Made by a program: the position numbers and the translations under genes. A stretch of DNA of 64,000 bases from Neolewinella lacunae (GTDB lineage: Bacteria > Bacteroidota > Bacteroidia > Chitinophagales > Saprospiraceae): positions 16,248 to 80,247 of the forward strand of contig NZ_JACSIT010000078.1 in assembly GCF_014349155.1 (NCBI RefSeq). Direction: 5' to 3'. Each line of letters begins with the position of its first letter. Within the stretch, counting starts at the first letter, position 1. Below the pieces are notes generated by a model. It had not been told where the DNA came from. It was given only the letters and a program-made list of their open reading frames with translations, and made no database searches. Positions 8,279-15,700 of this stretch are shown here, piece after piece.

Positions 8279-9388
8279 CTACAGGAACGGGATCTTCACC
8301 ACCGTCGCCTCAGCAAATTTGCGGCCCAGGTCAATCTGAATGCGCGTTCCGGGCTGGTGAAAGCCACTTTTGACGTAGCCCAGGCCGATGGGCAGATCGA
8401 GGGTCGGGGAATGGGTTCCGCTGGTCACTTCACCAATCACGTTACCGTCTTCGTCCGTCAGCGGGTGGCCTTGCCGGGGCGCCCGCCGTCCATCGACTGT
8501 GAAGCCGACCAGTCGCCGCGCTAAGCCCGCTTCCTTTTGGGCCAGCAGGTGGTCGCGGCCGAGAAAGTCGCCCGCCGCCAGTTTAGTAATCCAACCCAGC
8601 CCGGCCTCCAGCGGCGTCGTTTCGTCGTTGATGTCGTTGCCGTACAGGCAAAATCCCTTTTCCAGGCGCAGTGTATCGCGGGCTCCCAGCCCACAGGGCA
8701 AAATTCCGGCGTCCTGACCGGCGGCCATGATCGCATTCCACACCGCCTCAGCGTCTTTGGCGTCAAAATACAGCTCAAAGCCCCCCGCTCCCGTGTAGCC
8801 CGTAGCGGAAAGAATGACGTTATCGAGCCCCGCAAAATCCCCCCGCACGAAGTGGTAGTACGGAATATCGGCCAGCTTTTGCGTGGTTAGTTTTTGCAGC
8901 ACGTCCGTTGCCTTAGGTCCCTGCACGGCCAAAAGTGCGGTGGTGGACGAGATGTCGATCATTTCCGCCCCGAAGCGGTTGTGGGCGCTTATCCAATCCC
9001 AGTCTTTACGGATGTTTCCCGCGTTCACCACCAGCAGGTAGGATGGGTGGCCATCGCCCGCGCCCATGGCCGGGTTGGCGGGCAGGCGGTACACGAGGAG
9101 GTCATCGACGATCCCGCCGGCCGGCCGGGGCAGGCAGCTGTACTGGGCTTGTCCCTCCGCCAGGCGGTCCACGTCGTTGCTCGTCACGTACTGCACCAGG
9201 TCGCGCGCGCCAGGCCCCCGGACGATGAATTCGCCCATGTGCGACACGTCAAACATGCCCACGCCATTGCGCACCGCCGCGTGCTCCTCCTTCAGGCCAG
9301 AGTAGGTCAGCGGCATTTCAAAGCCGGCAAAATCAACGAGTTTGGCACCCAGGGCGCGGTGGGTTTCGGTCAGGGGGGTAGTCTGCAT
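8279..9388 (-). CDS. gcvT: Aminomethyltransferase, glycine cleavage T protein
   Basis: GcvT transfers the methylene group from aminomethyl-lipoyl H protein to tetrahydrofolate and releases ammonia in the glycine cleavage system. The 369-residue length is normal. Typical segments are AKLVDFAGFEMPL, GMFDVSHMGEF, LLVVNAGNIRKDW, SATGYTGAGGFELY, GLGARDTLRLEKGFCLYGNDI (in parts), and the C-terminal EVTSGTHSPTL and IGLGYV. The ATG at 9388 is the standard start for the family. No gcvH or gcvP is in the window. A copy of the dispersed 18-bp motif lies 27 bases upstream of the start. I saw no glycine riboswitch. Confidence 0.95.
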   Translation of the reverse strand: MQTTPLTETHRALGAKLVDFAGFEMPLTYSGLKEEHAAVRNGVGMFDVSHMGEFIVRGPGARDLVQYVTSNDVDRLAEGQAQYSCLPRPAGGIVDDLLVYRLPANPAMGAGDGHPSYLLVVNAGNIRKDWDWISAHNRFGAEMIDISSTTALLAVQGPKATDVLQKLTTQKLADIPYYHFVRGDFAGLDNVILSATGYTGAGGFELYFDAKDAEAVWNAIMAAGQDAGILPCGLGARDTLRLEKGFCLYGNDINDETTPLEAGLGWITKLAAGDFLGRDHLLAQKEAGLARRLVGFTVDGRRAPRQGHPLTDEDGNVIGEVTSGTHSPTLDLPIGLGYVKSGFHQPGTRIQIDLGRKFAEATVVKIPFL

Positions 9389-9414
9389 GGTATATTTTTG
9401 GGCGGTTTTTGCTT

Positions 9415-9432
9415 GGGCGCTTACGCAGGTGC
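9415..9432 (-). repeat. Dispersed 18-bp motif in gcvT leader
   Basis: GGGCGCTTACGCAGGTGC on the + strand. The spacer TTA replaces the more common GGC while both flanks of the motif are intact. Confidence 0.7.
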
Positions 9433-9497
9433 AAAGAAAAGACTTTAAGCGCGAAGTTGGTCAGAAGGGACGCTCCTCCGGCCACCCACTTAGGTCC

Positions 9498-10493
9498 TTA
9501 CTTGGTGGGGAGGTAGATCCGGAAGCGGGTGCCCTTAGGCAAATTGTCCAGCAACTCCAGTTGTCCGCCGTGCTTAGTCACCAGTTCCTTAACGATGAAG
9601 AGACCGAGGCCCGTCCCCTTCGTCGTGCGGGTATCTTCGTTGCCCACCCGGTAAAACTTGGTAAACACCCGCTTTTTTTCCCGGTCGGGGATGCCCATGC
9701 CGTTGTCGGCTACCTCCCATACCAGTTCCTTGCTGCCGCCGCGTTGGAGAGAGGTATGGATTACGGGCTCAGGCTGACTGTACTTGGCCGCATTTTCGAG
9801 CAGATTGACCGCTACGCTGGTGAGACCCAGGCGATCCCCCACCACCAGCCCGACGTCCGGCTCAATGTCCACGTGGATGTTCGCATTCTTGTACTTCATC
9901 GCTACCTGGTCTACGGCGTCCTGGATGAGTCCGCCCAGATCAATGTCTTCAGCGTTGATCTGGTAGTAAACGTTCTCCAGTTTGGCACTTAAGAGTAGGT
10001 CATTGACGAGGGCGGTTAGCCGGTCGGTCTCCGCCAGCGCATTGGTGCTCAGCTTTTGCTGGATTTCCGGCTGGAGCTCCCGCCGCTTCTGGAAGGTTTC
10101 CAAAATCAGGCGTATGCCCGAGAGCGGAGATTTGAGTTCGTGCGTGATGCTCAACAGGAAGTTCCGTTGCTGTTCGGCAGCACTGATCTCTTTGTTCAAG
10201 TTGCGGTAAAGCAAAAACAAGCCCCCGGCCAAGCTGAACACCAGCAACAGGGCTTCCCCCATGATCATGAGTTGCTGCCGCTTAAAGTCTGCGGTGAGCT
10301 GGGCGTACTGCTCCGTCTCCCGGAAGTCCGCCGGCGCGTTGATTTGCCGTTGGACCGCCAACCGGTAGGCCAGTTCATTGACCTGCGCCACGTGGGCTTC
10401 CTTCGTTTTACGCAACAGCAGTACCGACCACCAGGCGAAGGCCAGCAGCATGTAGGCAATGATGGCGTAACTGATCAGGGGCAGACGGCGCAT
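9498..10493 (-). CDS. Sensor histidine kinase, orphan
   Basis: An inner-membrane two-component sensor of 331 residues. It has two transmembrane helices (about 8-26 and 85-105) around a short extracytoplasmic part of some 55 residues. A dimerisation/phosphoacceptor helix follows with ITHELKSPLSGIRL (H box), then the ATPase domain with NLLENAAKYS (N box), VADNGMGIP (G1) and KGTGLGLFIVKELV (G2). No response regulator is adjacent; the next gene downstream is gcvT, so the partner must be encoded elsewhere. The build is PhoR-like. The signal is unknown. Confidence 0.92.
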   Translation of the reverse strand: MRRLPLISYAIIAYMLLAFAWWSVLLLRKTKEAHVAQVNELAYRLAVQRQINAPADFRETEQYAQLTADFKRQQLMIMGEALLLVFSLAGGLFLLYRNLNKEISAAEQQRNFLLSITHELKSPLSGIRLILETFQKRRELQPEIQQKLSTNALAETDRLTALVNDLLLSAKLENVYYQINAEDIDLGGLIQDAVDQVAMKYKNANIHVDIEPDVGLVVGDRLGLTSVAVNLLENAAKYSQPEPVIHTSLQRGGSKELVWEVADNGMGIPDREKKRVFTKFYRVGNEDTRTTKGTGLGLFIVKELVTKHGGQLELLDNLPKGTRFRIYLPTK

Positions 10494-10646
10494 GGGGCAA
10501 AGGTACGTTTAGGCCCCACCTGAGACGGCTGGGGAACTTTTCTGCACTTCCGTTTTCCAGCCCGGGCCCCCCCTTCGTGAGGAGGGTTTACCTACACCGG
10601 ATGACGAGGCACACGGAACTACCAACCGCACGCTGCGTTGGTACGC

Positions 10647-11666
10647 TTACTCGAAGAAGGAGTCGTACTGGTTCTTGCTGCCCGTCTGCCGGGCCCGTTC
10701 GGGCACGGGAGCATCCAGGTCCAGCACATCCGAGTCATTCTCGGCTTGCAGGAGCAGCTGAGATTTCTCTTCGCCCAACAGCAAGCTGGTGGATTCTTTC
10801 TCCCACTGCTCAAGCATCTGCATGCCTTCTTCTTCGAAGACGCCGTTTTGCAGGTCTACGGAGTCCATAAAGTTGGCCGACATTTCCATGAAGCGCTCCA
10901 TTTCTCCCACCTTGCTCGCCACGTCCTCCGTGATGTTCTCCATGGCCATATCGAACATAGCGCGCTGGTCTGGATCTCCGTTGATGACGGACATGGCCGA
11001 CTTCATCGCGCCGTGGCTGGCGTGGATGGCTTTACGCTCCTGCTCTTTGACCTTGACCTGATCGTCAATGTCTTCGGCCAGGATCTGGCTGTTCTCGTAC
11101 ATTTTGGTAAGCACCCGGTAGAGGACTTCCATTTTCTTGTACAAGGTCTCCAGGCGGATGTTACTGTCCTTCAAGCGGCCGGCACGGCGGCTCTTCAGAA
11201 TCATTACGTTGCGCTTGTCGGTCTCCTTGGCTTTGCCCGCCAGCTGGAGGTTGCTCTTGATCTCCCGTTCGTTGTTCACGATCAGTTCTTTGAGCTTATG
11301 CATCTGGGCCCGCAGTTGAGAAATCTGCTTGTTCATCTTGCGGAGGTTGTTGTGCAACTCCTCCACGTAGGTCTTCAGAATCCCAATGGGGTCAATCTGA
11401 ACAAACATCCCAGTGATGCTGCGCATCACGCTTTTATACATATAAAAGATGAGGTTGCGCATCTTGGGATCCAGCACCATGTACACCAGAACACCCAGCA
11501 CGGCAATCACCCCCGCCATGTAGAGCGTATTGGCCAGGATGGTTCCCCAGGGCAACGCGGCGGCCAGGAAGCCAACCGCTCCCAGGATGGCCACGAGAAA
11601 GAGGAGGCCGGTGATGCCTTCCGGTCTTTGCCAGAAGGACTTTTGTTTCATTTGTGGTGCTTCCAT
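10647..11666 (-). CDS. Membrane-anchored PspA-like coiled-coil protein
   Basis: A 339-residue protein with two hydrophobic helices near residues 18-37 and 44-63, followed by a long charged helical region to about residue 300. The helical part begins VQIDPIGILKTYVEELHNNL, reminiscent of the opening of PspA/IM30 (a DPxxxL...EEL helix followed by coiled coil), but PspA itself has no transmembrane helices. A tail ends in YDSFFE. I infer a membrane-bound, possibly membrane-shaping coiled-coil protein. The PspA relation is a visual resemblance only. It is 123 bases downstream of another coiled-coil gene on the same strand and has its own candidate promoter. Confidence 0.7.
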   Translation of the reverse strand: MEAPQMKQKSFWQRPEGITGLLFLVAILGAVGFLAAALPWGTILANTLYMAGVIAVLGVLVYMVLDPKMRNLIFYMYKSVMRSITGMFVQIDPIGILKTYVEELHNNLRKMNKQISQLRAQMHKLKELIVNNEREIKSNLQLAGKAKETDKRNVMILKSRRAGRLKDSNIRLETLYKKMEVLYRVLTKMYENSQILAEDIDDQVKVKEQERKAIHASHGAMKSAMSVINGDPDQRAMFDMAMENITEDVASKVGEMERFMEMSANFMDSVDLQNGVFEEEGMQMLEQWEKESTSLLLGEEKSQLLLQAENDSDVLDLDAPVPERARQTGSKNQYDSFFE

Positions 11667-11702
11667 AATTTTTTTCGCTTGCAGTATTTACATGGCGGCG
11701 GT

Positions 11703-11734
11703 CAAAGATAATCAACGCGCCGTTCCCTTTCAAA
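11703..11734 (-). promoter_or_regulatory. Candidate promoter of the PspA-like gene (-33/-7)
   Basis: On the minus strand, TTTG at 11731-11734, a 20-base spacer, then TATCTTTG at 11703-11710. This matches the Bacteroidota consensus TTTG-N19-21-TAnnTTTG and lies 37 bases before the ATG at 11666. It is the best full promoter match I found. Confidence 0.6.
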
Positions 11735-11789
11735 ATGTCTGGCGGGTCCAGAAGTTTTTCGCCCTCGACCAGTGCGAGGAAAACTTCGA

Positions 11790-12479
11790 CTATTTGAGGT
11801 ATTCCTGCATCTTTTCGATGTCTTTTTTAATTCCTCCGGCAATCAGCGTGTAGGTGTACTCAAAGTCGGCCTTGGTTTTGGCCAGCTTATCTGCGTTGGC
11901 CAGGATGGCGTCTTGCAACTCCTTCTGCTCAGCTTCCACTTTCTGAATTTGCTCCTGCAAAGCTTTGATCTGGGCCTGGTGCTGCTGGATGGTGGCTCCC
12001 AACGATTTGAGGCGAGTCTCCTTGTCCTGGATCTGTTGCGATTCCTGTCCCTTCAGTGCCTGACCAAACTTGGCTTCTTCTTTGCCCAGAGCACCCAAAT
12101 AATGCTGGGCGGAAGCGACCAGATCCTGCGAAGTCACCCCCATACTTTGGGCTGCGGCGTACGCGGTACGGTAGAGTACATCATCGTTGAAGTTCATCTT
12201 CTTCAGGTTCTGTAGCGATTTTTTGTACTCCAGGTAATCGAAGCCGGGCAGGTTCACGCCCTCCATGGCCTCCATCAAGACTTGCACAAACCGATCGTTT
12301 ACCGCTCCGGCAGTGGTGCCTTCCCCCTGCTTTCCCTGCTCCACGCGGATGGCTTCCGCGTTTTTCTTTACCCCCGCAGGCAACTTGGGGGAAGGACCTG
12401 GTTTGGCGAGATCGGGGGCGGCAGGCTGGTTAGCACCTTCTTCCTCGATGATGAAGTAAGATTTAAGATTCTTCCACAT
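11790..12479 (-). CDS. Cytoplasmic coiled-coil protein, unknown
   Basis: A 229-residue protein without a signal peptide. It begins MWKNLKSYFIIEEE, has a Pro-rich linker (about residues 17-45), a compact helical part (50-125, with NDRFVQVLMEAMEGVNLPG), and a C-terminal coiled coil from about 140 to 205. It precedes the membrane-anchored PspA-like gene on the same strand with a 123-base gap that holds that gene's promoter. The two coiled-coil proteins may act together. I do not recognise a named family. Confidence 0.65.
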   Translation of the reverse strand: MWKNLKSYFIIEEEGANQPAAPDLAKPGPSPKLPAGVKKNAEAIRVEQGKQGEGTTAGAVNDRFVQVLMEAMEGVNLPGFDYLEYKKSLQNLKKMNFNDDVLYRTAYAAAQSMGVTSQDLVASAQHYLGALGKEEAKFGQALKGQESQQIQDKETRLKSLGATIQQHQAQIKALQEQIQKVEAEQKELQDAILANADKLAKTKADFEYTYTLIAGGIKKDIEKMQEYLK

Positions 12480-12688
12480 AGTTTATCGCGGCATTACTCC
12501 GGCGGGCCAAATTAATAAAGTTTAAGTCAGATCAGACGTTTTTCCCCGCAGTCCAGGTCAGATTAGCGCGCACGAGGGGAGAAAATTAAATTCTCCTTCC
12601 GAACGGGGCGGGCAGCAAAGCGCTGGGTTCAGCCCTGGCACGTGTCAGTACGCAAGCTACAACAATTTGGCGGCCCACAAAAAACGAA

Positions 12689-12720
12689 AGCGGCCCCGCC
12701 GGATTTCTCCGACGGGGCCG
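12689..12720 (-). terminator. Intrinsic terminator of the P-domain giant gene
   Basis: A 14-base stem (one C-A mismatch) with arms 12689-12702 and 12707-12720, followed on the minus strand by a T-rich tail (TTTCGTTTTTT). It lies 42 bases beyond the stop codon. Confidence 0.85.
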
Positions 12721-12762
12721 CCTTGCATTACCCCGGAGGGTAGACTGAAGGATCAGCTATGC

Positions 12763-15700
12763 TTAGCGCACAACAACCATCTTCTTGGTAGCGGAGAAGT
12801 TCTCAGCCGTCAGCGTGTAGCTGAGTACACCGCTAGCGGCACCCAGTTCGTTCACGTTGAGGGTGATGACGTTGCGGCCAGCAGCACCTTCCAGTTCGCG
12901 TACCATAACCGTGCGGCCCTGTACATCCTGAACGCTCAGGGTGACTTTGCCAGCAGCAGCCAGGGTGTAACCGATGGTGGTTACTTCGGCGACGGGGTTA
13001 GGAGCGTTCTGCTCGAGGCTGTTTACCAGCTCAGCAGCAGCAACACCAGAGAAGTTCAGCGTCAGGGCACCACCGGCACCGTTCAGGCTTACACCTTCAC
13101 GAACCGTCATGGCATCCGTCAGGCTTACCAGGTTGCTGAGCGTGCCAGCTTCGGTAGCCAGTACTTCCAGAGAAAGGACAGCGTCACCACGGAGGGCTAC
13201 AGCGATCATACCGTCACCAGCGCGGTTCAGGTTGATGGCACCTTCGCCTTCGTAGCTGGCAGCAACCAGTTCCAGACCAGCGGCCAGTTCGATCGTACCC
13301 TGGAAGCCAGCGAGATCAGCACCGCTGATTACGATGGTGTGGGTCTGACCAGCTTCCAACTTAGCGTCAGCAGCGTTGATGGCAGCAGTAGAACGGCCGT
13401 CACCTACTACATCACCGTATGCGAAGGCTACGAAGTCAGCGTCGAGGATGTTGCCAGCCAGGTCGTTAACGTTGTATACACCGGGGAAGGTAGAAGCGTA
13501 AGGGTTGCTTACGTTGACATCAGCGGGTACGAAGCCCCAGCTTTCGCCGGTAGCGAAGTTGGCGTCGAGGCCCAGGATTACGCGCTGGATAGCAACGAGG
13601 TCAAGTACGTTCAGGCTGCGGTTCTGGTCAGCGTCAGCAGCGAGGTAGTCGTAGGGAGAGTCGAAGTCCTCAGAACCCAGGATCACTTTCGCGATCTTGA
13701 CGATGTCAGAGGTCTTAACTTCCTGTACGTTTACACCTACGCGGTAGTCAGGCTGTACGGTGTAGTCACCACCTGCAGCGAGGTTGGTGAAGCTGAACTG
13801 GCCAGCAGCGTTGGTGAGAACCGTCTGGTCCATGTCGTTAGAACCAGTGATGGTTACTTCAACATTTTCCATGGCACGGTTGGTACGGGTAGCGATGGCA
13901 CCGGTCAGGTTAGGACCGCCGTCACCACAAACACCTTCCTGGAAGGCCTGAACCTGTACGATTACGGAACAGTAGTCAGCACTGCCGTTGTCAGCAATAG
14001 CGTAGACGCGGACGGGTACGTCCTGGTTTACTACGTCGCAGTCCAGGTCGATGCCCAGGCGGCCAGCTACGGGAGCGAAACCAGCAACACCAGCTTCTTC
14101 TTCCGTGTAGATGCTGTACTTGTCGATCAGGTTACCGAAGCAATCGAATACATCGCTGGCGATGAAGTCCGTAGCCCAGATGGCAGCCATACCACCGCCT
14201 TGGCCGTTAGGCATCAGCGTTACGGTCAGCGTTTGGATACAGATGGGGGTAGGAGCTTTGTCGGGAGTTACACAGAACTCGAGGATCTCCACGTCGAAGT
14301 TGCCACAACCGTCAGCCGCACGGATGCGGATAGCGTGCTCGCCTACGGGTACGTTCGTAGCGCGGATAGAGTAGCTACCGTCGCCGTTGTTGGTCAGCGT
14401 GATGCCTACACCAAGTGCAGCAGCGTTGTCAGGACGGAAACCTTGGGCTACGTCGTAGTTAGCGTCCAGTTGCAGCGTGATGGCTACATCAGAGCACTCG
14501 TCTACTGCCGTGAAGGTCAGCGTCAGGTCAGCCGTGCAAGTTACGCTCGTACCACCGAAGCATTCTTCGGGCTCGTCCGCCTCGATGACCGGAGCCACCT
14601 CGTCGTAGATTTTTACGAACTGGATGTAGCGGAAAGCACCGCGGCTGTCGTCAGTAGCGTAAACGTCGGTGTCGTTGTTGTCAGCACCGTTGTCGTCATC
14701 GGTACCGTCGTTGTCGTTGCCGTCGTCAAGCGTACGGTCGAACTGAGGAGCGGTTGGGTTGTAAACGCGGTCGGTGAAGCGGCTCAGGAACGCGAAGTCG
14801 TCGTTCAGGGTCGTCGTTACACGGGGGATCACGTTCAGGTAGAGCAGTTGCGTCTCGGGGTTGCGGATGCCGTCGCCGTCCCGTGGGATCAGGTAGGGCT
14901 GGCCCAGCGTGTTGTACTCACACCAGTTAACAACGTCGTAAGTGATGCGCAGCTTGAAGCACTCTTCACCGGCGGCAATGGTGCGCAGCGTGTCGATGTG
15001 GCTGGTGATCGTGATCAGGTCACAGGCCAGTTCTTCGGCTACGATACCGTCGTAGTCAGGAACAGTGGCACAGATGCCCTCTTCGTCCGTTGGGAAGGTG
15101 ATCCGGTAGTCGTGGATACCGTAAACGGTGATCCGCTGCTGGCAAACCTGTACGTTGGTCAGGCCCTGGCCGTCGGTGGCACGGAAGGTACGCGTGAAGC
15201 TACCTACGCCACAGCTGTTGACGCTGCCAGTGATCGTTTCCGTGATTTCAACTTCACAGTTGTCAACACCAGCGGCAGCACCGAACACGGCGTTGCGCTC
15301 TTCGATGGTCGTTTCGGTGATGTCAGCAGGCAGTGATGCATTGTACTCGATGCAGCTCAGGGTTACGGGGCTGGGGGGAATACATACGGGTGCGTTCTTG
15401 TCCTCAACCAGTACGTCCAACCAGCAGAAGTTTACGTTACCGGCGGCGTCCTCTACGCGAAGACCTACGCGTACCGTGCCGAGGTCAGCACAGGTCAGGA
15501 TCAGTTCCTGGTCGTATACTTCGAGGGCGATGTTGGCAGCGTTAACGCGGGCGATAGACAGGGTTACACCGGAGCAGTCGTCGTAAGAACCGTTGTCGAT
15601 GTTAGCAGGGGTCAGTACGGCGAAGCCAGTAGAAAGGCCGGTCGTAGAAGAAGAACCGGAAGAGATACCGATGTTCAGGCCGTCTTCGCAGATCGCAACG

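Noticed and set aside
9389..9497. A glycine riboswitch upstream of gcvT
   Set aside because: The gap is only 109 bases and lacks the paired glycine-aptamer pattern; only the dispersed motif is seen.
12667..15336. An 889-codon open frame on the + strand
   Set aside because: It is antisense to the P-domain giant, whose modules are recognisable; the + translation has a low-complexity Val/Ser/Tyr bias with no domain.
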